Assembly: GCA_024398055.1 (NCBI GenBank)
Contig: CP073749.1
Span: forward strand, 992,001-1,056,000
DNA length: 64,000 bases
DNA from: a bacterium SCSIO 12741
GTDB lineage: Bacteria; Bacteroidota; Bacteroidia; Flavobacteriales_G; Salibacteraceae
Direction of reading: 5' to 3'
Part shown: piece by piece, positions 19,710 to 28,832 of the stretch
Numbering within the stretch: the first letter of the stretch is position 1
Layout of the letters: each line of letters starts with the position of its first letter
The notes under the pieces: model-generated
What the model saw: only the letters and a program-made list of their open reading frames with translations
Databases searched by the model: none
Told to the model about the DNA's origin: nothing
Position numbers and translations under genes: made by a program

Positions 19710-20204
19710 ATGAAATTCACATCTGTAATACTGGCAACATTGGCAATCGCCTTTCTGGCCAGTTGTGGTGGCGACCCAGAAGCTACCGCACCGAAGAAGG
19801 AAAAAATGAAATTAGACAGCGAACCCACCACTCTTCCCGCTGCTCCTCCAAAACCGACCACTACGCTTGAAAAAAGCGACAGTAAAGGAGTTGGCCCCAT
19901 TACGGAGATTCAATTGGAAGCCATAGATCAGGCCATGGCAGCTGAAGGGAAAGAGATTTACGAACAAAACTGCGTGGCTTGCCACAAGTTGGATAAGAAA
20001 TTTATCGGTCCAGCTATTAGTGGAGTAGCCGACAGACGTACCCCAGAGTGGATTATGAACATGATTCTTAATCCCGAACAAATGGTGAAAGAAGATCCTA
20101 TTGCCAAACAATTGCTGGTGGAAGCCAATATGGCCCCAATGGCCAATCAAGGGCTTAGTGAAGACCAGGCAAGAAAGATTTTGGAATACTTCAGAACGCT
20201 TTAA
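19710..20204 (+). CDS. c-type cytochrome lipoprotein of the nos cluster
   Basis: 164 residues. A lipoprotein signal (FLASC, Cys19) is followed by a Pro/Lys-rich flexible linker (about 25-65) and a class I cytochrome c domain with heme motif CVACH (Cys88, Cys91, His92). A Met in the ANMAPMAN segment is the likely sixth heme ligand. It ends 18 bases before nosZ, so it is in the same transcript. It probably passes electrons from the quinol or bc1-type chain to NosZ at the membrane surface; clade II nos clusters commonly carry such small cytochromes. The electron-donor role is inference from position. Confidence 0.9.
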   Translation: MKFTSVILATLAIAFLASCGGDPEATAPKKEKMKLDSEPTTLPAAPPKPTTTLEKSDSKGVGPITEIQLEAIDQAMAAEGKEIYEQNCVACHKLDKKFIGPAISGVADRRTPEWIMNMILNPEQMVKEDPIAKQLLVEANMAPMANQGLSEDQARKILEYFRTL

Positions 20205-20222
20205 TCATTAATACATTCTCAA

Positions 20223-22184
20223 ATGAAAAAGTCAGGTAAAATCCTTTCGTTTTTGGCTCTGGCCGGCTTCCTGTTCTACGGATGCCAAAACAACGCAGGC
20301 CAAAAAGCAACAACAACACCCATCGGGAATGGTGACGCTGCCTCTCAGGTATATGTCCCACCTGGTGAACACGATGAATTCTACGCCTTCCTCTCTGGAG
20401 GATTCAGCGGTCAGGTAACGGTCTACGGACTTCCTTCAGGACGATTGTTTAAAATCATTCCGGTATTCTCGCAAGATGCCGAAAAGGCTTGGGGATATAA
20501 CGAAGAAACAAAACCCATGTTGGAAACATCATTCGGATTCATTCCCTGGGATGATGCTCACCACCCCGAGTTATCTCAGACTAATGGTGTGCCGGATGGT
20601 CGCTGGTTATTCATCAACGGTAACAATACACCAAGGGTAGCCCGGATTGATCTGGGAACTTTTGAAACCACTGAGATTCTCGAGATTCCAAACAGTGGAG
20701 GAAACCACAGTTCTCCATTCACTACGGAAAACTCTGAATACATCGTAGCTGGTACCCGCTTTAGTGTGCCTTATCCTCAAACGGATGTAGCGATCAACTC
20801 CTACAAGGAAAACTTTAAAGGAGCTCTTTCTTTCATCAAAGCTGATGAACCAGGAAGCATGGACGTAAGTTTCCAAATCCTCGTTCCAGGATATGATTAC
20901 GATTTGGCCCACTCTGGTAAAGGAAAGTCTCACGGCTGGACCTTCTTTACCTCTTACAACACCGAAGAAAGTCATACCCTAAAAGAGGTCAACGCTTCTC
21001 AAAATGACAAAGACTTCATCGCTGCCATTAACTGGAAAAAAGCGGAGGAGTATATCGCTGCTGGAAACTTCAAAGAAATGCCAGCCCGCTATGCGCACAA
21101 CTACTACAACGAAGAGACCCACATGGCTACTTCTGAAATGAAAGAAAACGTGAAAGTGCTGATCCCTTCTGAATGCCCAGGGCTGATTTATTATCTACCT
21201 ACACCTAAATCTCCTCACGGAGTTGACGTAGACCCAACAGGATCTTACATCGTGGGTGCTGGTAAGCTTTCTGCAGACATTACCGTTCACTCTTTTGACA
21301 AGATGATTGCCGCTATCGAAAGCCAGGCATTTGATGGAGAAATTGACGGTATTCCTGTACTGAAATTCGACGCTGTTGTGGAAGGAGCGGTACAGAGTGG
21401 AGGTCTTGGTCCATTACACACCGAATTTGACGGTAACGGATATGCTTACACCACCTTCTTTATCTCCAGTGAAGTAGTGAAATGGAAAATTGGAACCTGG
21501 GAAGTGGTTGACCGCGTACCTTGTTACTACTCTGTAGGTCACTTGATGATTCCTGGTGGAGATTCTAAAAAACCATGGGGTAAATACCTGGTGGCGATGA
21601 ACAAAATCACCAAGGACAGATACCTACCTACAGGTCCAGAATTGGCACACTCTGCTCAATTGTATGACATCTCCGGCGATAAGATGAAACTTATCCTGGA
21701 TTTCCCTACCATGGGTGAACCACACTACGCTCAAGGTATTGCTGCGGACGTGATCAAAGACCGCAGCAAGAAGATCTATCCACTGGAAGAAAACCATCAC
21801 CCTCATGCCACTTTGAAAGAAGATCAGGTTCGGGTAGAGCGTAATGGCAACGAGGTACATATCTATATGACCTGTATCCGAAGTCACTTTGCCCCCGACA
21901 ACATTGAAGGGGTAAAAGTGGGTGACAAAGTGTACCTACACGTTACCAACCTCGAACAGGATTGGGACACCCCTCACGGTGTGAGCATCATGGGTGCCAA
22001 CACTTCTGAGCTACTCATCATGCCGGGTCAAACTGAAACCTTGCTGTGGGAGCCCAAATTTGAAGGTGTAATTCCTTTCTACTGCACCGACTTCTGCTCT
22101 GCCCTGCACCAGGAAATGCAAGGCTACATCCGCGTATCTGCCGCAGATGCCAATACAGAGCTTAGCTGGTCTTTAGGCGAATAA
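20223..22184 (+). CDS. nosZ: Nitrous-oxide reductase, clade II (Sec/lipoprotein type)
   Basis: 653 residues. Reduces N2O to N2 in the periplasm using copper centres CuZ and CuA. The signal peptide has no twin-arginine motif and ends in FLFYGC (Cys21), which marks clade II and suggests a lipid anchor. The seven-bladed propeller region carries CuZ-type histidines, for example His113-His114 in DDAHHPE and others in SPHGV, GPLHTEF and VGHLM. The C-terminal cupredoxin domain has the complete CuA set: His585 in TPHGV, and Cys621, Cys625, His629, Met632 in CTDFCSALHQEM. Full length with no missing ligand that I can see. A long hairpin follows before the accessory genes. Confidence 0.97.
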   Translation: MKKSGKILSFLALAGFLFYGCQNNAGQKATTTPIGNGDAASQVYVPPGEHDEFYAFLSGGFSGQVTVYGLPSGRLFKIIPVFSQDAEKAWGYNEETKPMLETSFGFIPWDDAHHPELSQTNGVPDGRWLFINGNNTPRVARIDLGTFETTEILEIPNSGGNHSSPFTTENSEYIVAGTRFSVPYPQTDVAINSYKENFKGALSFIKADEPGSMDVSFQILVPGYDYDLAHSGKGKSHGWTFFTSYNTEESHTLKEVNASQNDKDFIAAINWKKAEEYIAAGNFKEMPARYAHNYYNEETHMATSEMKENVKVLIPSECPGLIYYLPTPKSPHGVDVDPTGSYIVGAGKLSADITVHSFDKMIAAIESQAFDGEIDGIPVLKFDAVVEGAVQSGGLGPLHTEFDGNGYAYTTFFISSEVVKWKIGTWEVVDRVPCYYSVGHLMIPGGDSKKPWGKYLVAMNKITKDRYLPTGPELAHSAQLYDISGDKMKLILDFPTMGEPHYAQGIAADVIKDRSKKIYPLEENHHPHATLKEDQVRVERNGNEVHIYMTCIRSHFAPDNIEGVKVGDKVYLHVTNLEQDWDTPHGVSIMGANTSELLIMPGQTETLLWEPKFEGVIPFYCTDFCSALHQEMQGYIRVSAADANTELSWSLGE

Positions 22185-22203
22185 AAATAAGCTTGAGCGT
22201 ATG

Positions 22204-22276
22204 CAGGAAAGGACCGGGAGAACAACAGATGTACCTGACATTTTGAATTCTTTTGGGCCGGTTCTTTCCTGTTTTT
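22204..22276 (+). terminator. Large hairpin plus T-run between nosZ and the nos accessory genes
   Basis: CAGGAAAGGACCGG (22204-22217) pairs over 14 positions, one of them a G-U pair, with CCGGTTCTTTCCTG (22258-22271). A 40-base loop separates them and TTTTT follows. It may be a partial terminator or an mRNA-protecting stem that lets nosZ be made in excess of the accessory proteins. Confidence 0.65.
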
Positions 22277-22310
22277 CGCTTGTCATCAAAGACATTTAAT
22301 CGGGAATAAA

Positions 22311-22889
22311 ATGAAACAATTACCACGTTTATTTATGTTGCTGGCGGTGTTACTCACCATGCAACTGTTCCTTTTCCCCATGTGGTCCATTACCCTGGTG
22401 GCCCCTCAATATCCGGACGGCATTACCATGTTTATCTGGATTGATCGTATCACCGGGGATACGGAATACACGCTTCAGAACATTAATATTCTGAATCACT
22501 ACGTGGGAATGAAATACATCGAACCGGATTCTATTCCGGAGCTGCAATACTTCAAATACGTTGTATTGGCCATTTCCCTTCTCGGAATGGGAGCGCTTAT
22601 TGCCAATCGCAAATACCTCTACCTATCCTGGTTCATCTTAGTGGCCCTTTTAGGCGCCTTGGGTATTTACGACTTCTATTTGTGGGAGTACGATTATGGT
22701 CATAACCTCAGCGAAACGGCTCCCATCAAAATTCCAGGCATGGTGTATCAACCGCCTCTGATTGGCACCAAAATGCTCCTGAATTTTGAAGCTACCTCAT
22801 TACCTGCCACCGGCGGGTGGTTGTTTGGAACAGGACTCATGTTGTCTCTGGTTGCCTTTTTGACTTATCCCAAAACCAGTCGGCGATGA
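22311..22889 (+). CDS. Nos-cluster membrane protein, four predicted TM segments
   Basis: 192 residues with hydrophobic segments near residues 8-30, 83-100, 105-125 and 163-185. The loop between the first two carries WIDRITGDTEYTLQNINILNHY. Proteins of this kind sit directly after nosZ in clade II clusters, so a role in N2O reductase maturation or electron transfer is plausible, but no catalytic motif is visible. Its stop overlaps the nosL start by ATGA. Confidence 0.8.
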   Translation: MKQLPRLFMLLAVLLTMQLFLFPMWSITLVAPQYPDGITMFIWIDRITGDTEYTLQNINILNHYVGMKYIEPDSIPELQYFKYVVLAISLLGMGALIANRKYLYLSWFILVALLGALGIYDFYLWEYDYGHNLSETAPIKIPGMVYQPPLIGTKMLLNFEATSLPATGGWLFGTGLMLSLVAFLTYPKTSRR

Positions 22890-23308
22890 AAGCGTGGTTC
22901 ATTTTGGCTTTGCCCCTGCTAACACTAGTGGGCTGCACACCTCGAGTGGAGCCCATTAGTTACGGCACCGATCCCTGTGCCCATTGTAAGATGATCATCA
23001 CCGATGCTCGCTATGGCTCTGAGCTGGTAACAGCAAAAGGAAAACGCTACAAATTCGATTCAGTAGAGTGCCTAATCGATTACCTTTTGGAAAATGAGAC
23101 GGAGATTCATAGCCTGTGGCTGACTTCATTTACACACCCGTCCAAATTGGTTCCAGCTGATTCTTGTTTCATCCTAAAAAGTGAAGCAATGCCAAGTCCA
23201 ATGGGCCGATACCTCACGGCTTTTGGCAATTCTGATTCTGTGTTGGCCTACCAGTTTAATCACGGTGGCTCTGTCCTTCACTGGAAAGAGGCTCAAATCC
23301 GATTCTGA
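22886..23308 (+). CDS. nosL: Copper chaperone lipoprotein NosL
   Basis: 140 residues from the ATG at 22886, which overlaps the preceding stop (ATGA); the longer in-frame extension upstream lies inside the previous gene. A lipoprotein signal ends at LTLVGC (Cys17). The motif DPCAHCKM gives the Cys pair and Met expected for Cu(I) binding in NosL. NosL delivers copper for NosZ centre assembly in the periplasm. It overlaps nosD by a TGATG junction. Confidence 0.92.
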   Translation: MKAWFILALPLLTLVGCTPRVEPISYGTDPCAHCKMIITDARYGSELVTAKGKRYKFDSVECLIDYLLENETEIHSLWLTSFTHPSKLVPADSCFILKSEAMPSPMGRYLTAFGNSDSVLAYQFNHGGSVLHWKEAQIRF

Positions 23309-24540
23309 TGAAAGCGTTAAGCTCCATACTTGGTGGGTTACTCCTTCTACCTGGCTTACTCATAGGTCAAAATATCCGGGTTTCACCCGGTGGGTTGTCC
23401 CTGGCCGAGGCCGTTCAACAGGCACAGCCCTTTGATCAAATCGTGGTGGAAGCAGGAACCTATTTTGAGCATGGCATCGAAATTCAAAAACCGCTTAAAA
23501 TCACGGGCGAACCCGGTGCCATTTTCGACGCACAGGAACAGGGGGAAATTCTCACCTTGCATGCTGATAGCATAACGGTGTCAGGTCTGGAGTTTCGAAA
23601 TATTGGAACGAGTTACATCAAGGACTGGGCAGCCATCAGCTCGGATCGATGCACCGGATGTGTTATTGAAAACAACCGTTTGATCAATGCCTTTTTTGGG
23701 ATTTACCTACGTCATTCCGACCAATGTATCATCCGGGGAAATGAAGTGTTAGGCCAAGCCGAAATGGAGATGTCTTCAGGCAACGCCATTCACCTTTGGT
23801 ACTGCAAAGACATTCTGATTGATAACAACAAAGTGGTTCAACACCGCGATGGTATTTATCTGGAATTTGTAGAAAATTCAGTTATCCAAAACAACCAGAG
23901 CATTAACAACATTCGCTACGGACTGCATTTTATGTTCTCTGACAAAAATCGTTACATCCACAACCAATTCATGGAGAATGGCTCAGGTGTAGCGGTGATG
24001 TATTCCAGCTTTATCGAAATGCGTGACAATGAATTCCGCAACAATTGGGGGCCCGCTGCTTATGGTTTGCTCCTAAAGGAAATATTCGATAGTCAAATTT
24101 CACACAACACCTTTTACAAAAACACTACTGCCATTTACGGTGAAGGTGCTGTGCGTACCCGGATAGACAACAACCATTTTGAGAGCAACGGCTGGGCCAT
24201 GAAGATCCTCAGCAGTTGTATGGAAGATACCATTACCGGAAACAACTTTGTGGGTAATACTTTCAGTTTGTTCACCAACACGCCACGCAACTACAACCTG
24301 TATGAAAAGAATTACTGGAGCGACTATTCCGGCTATGACCTCAACCACGATGGAATTGGCGATGTTCCCCATCGTCCAGTGAGCCTCTTTACCTATGTGG
24401 TGGAGAAAAGTGAGCCTGCCATCTTACTATTAAGAAGTCATTTTGTTGGACTCCTTGAGTTTGCCGAAAAAGCTGCACCTGGAGTAACCCCGGAATCGCT
24501 AACAGATCATAAACCCTTAATGAACCCAAGACGTGATTAA
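23308..24540 (+). CDS. nosD: Periplasmic NosD, right-handed beta-helix maturation protein
   Basis: 410 residues with a cleavable signal peptide (ends near LLIGQ). From about residue 60 to 340 it is a run of parallel beta-helix turns with the N-x-I/V pattern (IENNRLINAFFGIYLRHS, ILIDNNKVVQHRDGIYLEF, RYGLHFMFSDKN), the carbohydrate-binding/sugar hydrolase (CASH) fold of NosD. It works with the NosFY ABC transporter to supply the sulfur (and with NosL the copper) for CuZ. It sits in the expected order nosL-nosD-nosF-nosY. Confidence 0.95.
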   Translation: MKALSSILGGLLLLPGLLIGQNIRVSPGGLSLAEAVQQAQPFDQIVVEAGTYFEHGIEIQKPLKITGEPGAIFDAQEQGEILTLHADSITVSGLEFRNIGTSYIKDWAAISSDRCTGCVIENNRLINAFFGIYLRHSDQCIIRGNEVLGQAEMEMSSGNAIHLWYCKDILIDNNKVVQHRDGIYLEFVENSVIQNNQSINNIRYGLHFMFSDKNRYIHNQFMENGSGVAVMYSSFIEMRDNEFRNNWGPAAYGLLLKEIFDSQISHNTFYKNTTAIYGEGAVRTRIDNNHFESNGWAMKILSSCMEDTITGNNFVGNTFSLFTNTPRNYNLYEKNYWSDYSGYDLNHDGIGDVPHRPVSLFTYVVEKSEPAILLLRSHFVGLLEFAEKAAPGVTPESLTDHKPLMNPRRD

Positions 24541-25291
24541 AATAGAAAACATATCCAAGAGTTTCGGACGGCTTTCTGTTCTCAAGGGCATCGATCTGCA
24601 CCTGGAAGCCGGAAAAATCTATACGGTGTTAGGTCCGAACGGATCAGGCAAAACCACTTTGATCAAAACCCTTCTGGGATTGATTCATCCCAATTCTGGT
24701 CAGGTATCCATTCAAGAGCAAACGATATTGGGCAACGACATCCTTCGTGAACGGATTAGCTACGTACCTCAAATTGCCCGATTTCCTGAAAACCTCCGGG
24801 TAAAAGAGTTAATTAGTCTCATAGACGGATTGCGTAAACAAAAAGCCAATCCTCAGCCCTTTATAGAGCTTTTTCAACTACATCCTTTTATGGATCAGAA
24901 GCTGAAAAACCTAAGTGGAGGTACCCGCCAAAAAGTGAATCTGGTTTTGGCTCTCATGTTTGACACCGATCTGCTCATATTAGATGAGCCCACCTCTGGC
25001 CTGGATCCGATCAACCGAATTCATCTTAAAAATCGATTGATGCGATTGAGGGATGAAGGCAAAACCATTTTGATGACCACCCACATTCTTCACTTGGCCG
25101 AGACCCTATCCGATGAAATCATCTTCCTGCTGGAAGGCAAGGTTGGATTCCAGGGAAGTCCCGGTGAATTGATGGAAAAAACACAAAGTCAGGATCTGGA
25201 GCAGGCGATAGCACGAGTATTGTCTATAGGACCTTCTTCCAACTCTGAATCTGTTGAACTAAAAACCGAAGGAGGACTGGTTTATGGTTAA
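24533..25291 (+). CDS. nosF: NosF, ATP-binding subunit of the Nos maturation ABC transporter
   Basis: 252 residues. The start codon is GTG at 24533, inside the last 8 bases of nosD. One ABC cassette: Walker A GPNGSGKTT, signature LSGGTRQKVNL, Walker B LILDEPTSGLDP, switch His in TTHILH. With NosY and NosD it powers maturation of the NosZ copper-sulfide centre. The downstream permease starts 8 bases before its stop. Confidence 0.95.
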   Translation: MIKIENISKSFGRLSVLKGIDLHLEAGKIYTVLGPNGSGKTTLIKTLLGLIHPNSGQVSIQEQTILGNDILRERISYVPQIARFPENLRVKELISLIDGLRKQKANPQPFIELFQLHPFMDQKLKNLSGGTRQKVNLVLALMFDTDLLILDEPTSGLDPINRIHLKNRLMRLRDEGKTILMTTHILHLAETLSDEIIFLLEGKVGFQGSPGELMEKTQSQDLEQAIARVLSIGPSSNSESVELKTEGGLVYG

Positions 25292-26057
25292 TGTATTTCG
25301 CTACTGTTTGTTTGACCTGCTTCGCAGTCGCTGGAGTGTGGTCTATACCGTATTTTACCTGATTTGTGCTTCAGCGCTACTCCACTTTTCTAATTCCCCA
25401 AGCAACGCAGTAGCCAGCTTAATGAATATTGTACTATTCATCACACCCTTGGTTTCCATGCTATTGGGGATCATCTACTTTTATCAAAACCGGGAATTTG
25501 CTGAGTTGATGCTGTCCCAACCCATTAAAAGAGTGCACTTCTTCCTGGGCAATTACCTCGGGTTGAATGCTTCTATGATCCTCAGTCTTTTAATCGGACT
25601 GGGTGTTCCAGCCTTGGTTTTTGGTTGGAACTACATCGGTCAACTCGGAATTCTGCTCACCTCAGGCATTCTCCTGTCCCTCATCTTTTCAGCCCTTGCT
25701 TTGTGGATTAGTCTTCAAAACGAAAACCGAATCAAGGGATTTGGGATGGCCATTTTAACCTGGTTATTCTTTGCTATCATTTACGACGGATTGTTCCTGA
25801 TTCTCCTCTTGTGGTTCAGCGATTACCCCCTCGAAAATGCCGCCCTCATCGCCACCTTGTTCAACCCCATTGACTTGGGTCGGGTATTGATTTTATTGCA
25901 GTTGGACCTTTCTGCGCTGCTCGGTTTTACCGGTGCATCGTTTAAACATTTCTTAGGATCTTCTGTCGGTATCGTCGTGGCTTTGATGACTGCCGTATTA
26001 TGGGTAATTGTACCTTTGGGAATCCTTCTGAGAAAAGGAAACCGGAAAGATTTTTAA
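25284..26057 (+). CDS. nosY: NosY, membrane subunit of the Nos maturation ABC transporter
   Basis: 257 residues with about six hydrophobic segments spread over the whole length (for example VYTVFYLICASALLHF, ASMILSLLIGLGVPALVFG, VVALMTAVLWVIVPLGILL). The N-terminus MVNVFRYCLFDLLRSRW is the usual ABC-2 permease start. It overlaps nosF by 8 bases and completes the NosDFY complex. Confidence 0.93.
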   Translation: MVNVFRYCLFDLLRSRWSVVYTVFYLICASALLHFSNSPSNAVASLMNIVLFITPLVSMLLGIIYFYQNREFAELMLSQPIKRVHFFLGNYLGLNASMILSLLIGLGVPALVFGWNYIGQLGILLTSGILLSLIFSALALWISLQNENRIKGFGMAILTWLFFAIIYDGLFLILLLWFSDYPLENAALIATLFNPIDLGRVLILLQLDLSALLGFTGASFKHFLGSSVGIVVALMTAVLWVIVPLGILLRKGNRKDF

Positions 26058-26060
26058 TGA

Positions 26061-26492
26061 ATGTTACTGTCCAAAACCACTCAATACGCCATACGAGCCT
26101 TAATCTACATCCAACGCGAAACCCAAACGGGTGAAAATCGAGTGGATATCCGGAAAATTGCTGAGGCCATAAAGTCGCCTACCCATTTTACAGCAAAAAT
26201 TCTCCAACAACTGGTGCGCCATGGAGTCATTTCATCGATGAAGGGTCCTAACGGTGGATTTGCTGCAGAACCTCATACGGCTCAGGTCAAATTGGGTGAA
26301 ATCATTTCGATTATGGATGGTAAAGATTTTTCAAAGGCCTGCCTCTTAGGACTACCGGCCTGCTCGGAAGAAAAACCCTGCCCCATTCACCATCGATTCG
26401 CCAGCCTTAAAGCTTCCACAGTCAAACTCTTCGACGAATTGACCATTGGAACCCTGACCGAAGATTCGCTGAATACCTACTTGTCCTTGTAA
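26061..26492 (+). CDS. Rrf2-family Fe-S transcription regulator (NsrR/IscR-like)
   Basis: 143 residues. The N-terminal winged helix (LLSKTTQYAIRALIYI) and the PNGGF wing are typical of Rrf2. Three cysteines (Cys94, Cys101, Cys107; spacing C-x6-C-x5-C in CLLGLPACSEEKPC) fit the cluster-binding set of NsrR/IscR. It starts 3 bases after nosY, so it belongs to the nos transcript. An NO or redox sensor that controls denitrification genes is a reasonable inference, because NsrR-type proteins respond to NO. It ends 1 base before the convergent TonB receptor gene. Confidence 0.9.
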   Translation: MLLSKTTQYAIRALIYIQRETQTGENRVDIRKIAEAIKSPTHFTAKILQQLVRHGVISSMKGPNGGFAAEPHTAQVKLGEIISIMDGKDFSKACLLGLPACSEEKPCPIHHRFASLKASTVKLFDELTIGTLTEDSLNTYLSL

Positions 26493-26493
26493 T

Positions 26494-28769
26494 TTAATTG
26501 TGAAGTCGTAGACCTATAAAATAGGTTCTTGGCTGCTGTGGCCCGTATATGTACGAAGCGTCACGATCCGGACCGCGATCAAAATCCTCCTGGAAGCTAT
26601 CCAACAGGTTGTTGATTCCAGCGCTTACGATCAGCTTGTTCTTTTTCAACTTAAAGGTATGACTCGCCTTCAGATTGAGTTCCACAAAATCGGGTGTGCG
26701 CTCCAATCGATCAGCTTCAATGTAGCCTGCATAATGCTGAACCCACATAGGCCCTGTATAAATCATGGAGGCATTAATTTCCGTATTCTTCAAGCCGCTA
26801 AAGCCAGCCATTAAACTTCCATACCGCTCAGGCGTTCTCAAAAACGAGCGGGTAAGCTGATCATCACCCACCTCTTCCGACCATTTCAGCACTTCATCAT
26901 AACGACTCCGAAGGATGGTAAATGTGGCTTCAAGGGTGTAGTACCTACCGTTGGTAATAGCGGCTTCCAGATTAATTCCCTGAACCGTGGCACCTGCTCC
27001 ATTTCGTTTTTCCAATACGTTTTGATCATACTCCGAAGAAGCATCTTCTAACACAAAAGGATTGTGGATTCGAGTATAAAAACCTTCGGCCACCAATTCA
27101 ATTTGTCCACCGGACCATTCTTTATCGTAGTCCAACGAAAGGGTATAGGAATCAGACTGTTCAGCATCCAAATTATCCGCCAAGCGAATGACCCTAATTT
27201 CTCCAGATACTAACTCGGTGTGTACTTCTTCTGAAAACAGCTGGGGAATTCGAAATCCTCGGGAATAGCTTCCACGCAACTCCAATCCGGGAGATAGGGT
27301 ATAGCGAGCACTAATCATAGGACTGGCGTTGTATTGGTTAGGCTGGAAAGCATCCAAGCGACCACCTGCCTTGATTTTAAGCAACCCGTTTACATTCCAA
27401 TCGTATTGCAAGTAGGCCCCAGGGTGCTAATCGTTTGATCAATGTATAAGTTGTAGCCAGGTTTCTCATCCGCCATGTCATCCCACTTGTACTCGAGTCC
27501 AGAGGTCAATTCTCCTTTTCCGATAAAAGGCCCCTTGCTTTTTCTGGAATATTGCAACCCACTCACGAAAGAAAAGTCCGTGGTTTTTCCATAACCATTG
27601 GGATCTTGACCTCCACCGTAGTAGTTATCCATATTAGTATTCTGGGCACTTACAAAGGCGTTCCATTTGTTCTTCCCGTTCTTCGACCAATAATCAAAGG
27701 CCAGTTCACCACCAATAACTTCTGACTGCAATTCTTCAGCAATATCCGTTTCGTGGGGTTCAAGATCCAGTAAATTTCCTCCCCTGCGATATTCCTGAAG
27801 GCCATATACATTCAAAGAAAGTTTCGCTTGCTTGCCCAAGCGATGAAAGGCCCTTGTACCTAATCCCAAGTTTTGCAAGCGGGGAATTTCGGAATAACCA
27901 TCTCCATCGCGGTCATAAGCCTCCCGAGAGCGGTAGTTTCCAAACAAACTGATTCCTCCATTGTACGACTTGGTCATTCGGGTGGTATTGAAACCCAGAT
28001 TATAGGCTCCTGACTTACTATTCATGACAGCGCCTTGCGTGTGTATGCTATAACTATTGCGCACGGGTTCTTTGGTAATCACATTGATGGTACCGCCGAT
28101 GGCATTGGAGCCATAAAGAGCAGATCCTCCCCCCTTAATCACCTCCACCCGATCCAGCATGTCGGTGGGAATTTGTTCCAATCCATAGATGCTATTAAGA
28201 GCCGAAAAGGTAGGTCTTCCGTTAATCAGAATCTGGCTGTATGTACCCGCCAATCCATTAATCCGAACCTGGGAGAAACCACAATTCTGGCAATTGGTTT
28301 CCATTCGCAATCCGGGGGAATATTTAAGCCCATCGGAAACGGACCAGGCGTTGACCTGTTCCAATTGTCGTTGCCCAATTACATCTACCCGGACGGCTGC
28401 TTGCGCCCGATTCTGTTCGTTTCTCGAAGCTGAAACAACCACTTGTTCCAAGCCAAACACATCTGGTTTTAGGGTGAAATTTTGGGAATAGACCTGGCCA
28501 TCTTTTACCTCAACACTGTCCGAAAAAGGCTTGTATCCAATGGCTCGGATCTGAAAAACCAACCATCCAGCTGGTAAATCTTTGATTTCGAAATAACCGT
28601 TAAGGTTAGCCACCGCACCTGTGGATCCGCCTTGAACAGAAACCTGGGCGTAAGGAAGAGGCTCATTACCTGCTTTAACTTCCCCTTTAAAGGTCACCTG
28701 GGAAAAAAGTGAAAGAGGCCCAAATAAGATTAGGGCCCCAATATATATCCAATACCAATTAGCTTTCAT
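26494..28769 (-). pseudogene. TonB-dependent receptor, broken by a one-base frameshift
   Basis: Two overlapping frames together encode one receptor of about 758 residues. The 5' part (28769 to 27390) has a signal peptide, a carboxypeptidase-regulatory-like domain (about 25-105), the plug (QVRINGLAGTYSQILING, DRVEVIKGGGSALYGSNAIGGTINV) and the first barrel strands. The 3' part (to 26494) has the remaining barrel. The break is at 27417-27420 (CCCC on the plus strand): restoring one base gives a smooth TLGAYLQYDWN junction. The plug contains ETNCQNCGF, a Cys pair next to a Met. The ligand is unknown; position beside nos and a DtxR-like box suggest a metal or metal chelate. Either a real pseudogene or a consensus error. 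Confidence 0.88.
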
Positions 28770-28779
28770 ACCGAAGGCA

Positions 28780-28787
28780 CAAAGGTA
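28780..28787 (-). promoter_or_regulatory. -7 promoter element of the TonB receptor gene
   Basis: TACCTTTG on the minus strand matches TAnnTTTG and ends 10 bases before the ATG at 28769. Confidence 0.6.
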
Positions 28788-28799
28788 AGGATAAGTTTG

Positions 28800-28823
28800 A
28801 ATTTTTAGATTAGTCTAAAAATT
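28800..28823. promoter_or_regulatory. DtxR-like palindrome upstream of the TonB receptor
   Basis: AATTTTTAGA, then TTAG, then TCTAAAAATT: perfect 10-bp arms with a 4-base centre. The core TTAGATTAGTCTAA matches the DtxR/IdeR core TTAGGTTAGCCTAA at 12 of 14 positions. It lies just upstream of the -7 element, over the expected -33 region, a repressor position. Metal-dependent control is inference. Confidence 0.6.
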
Positions 28824-28832
28824 TATTTCGAG

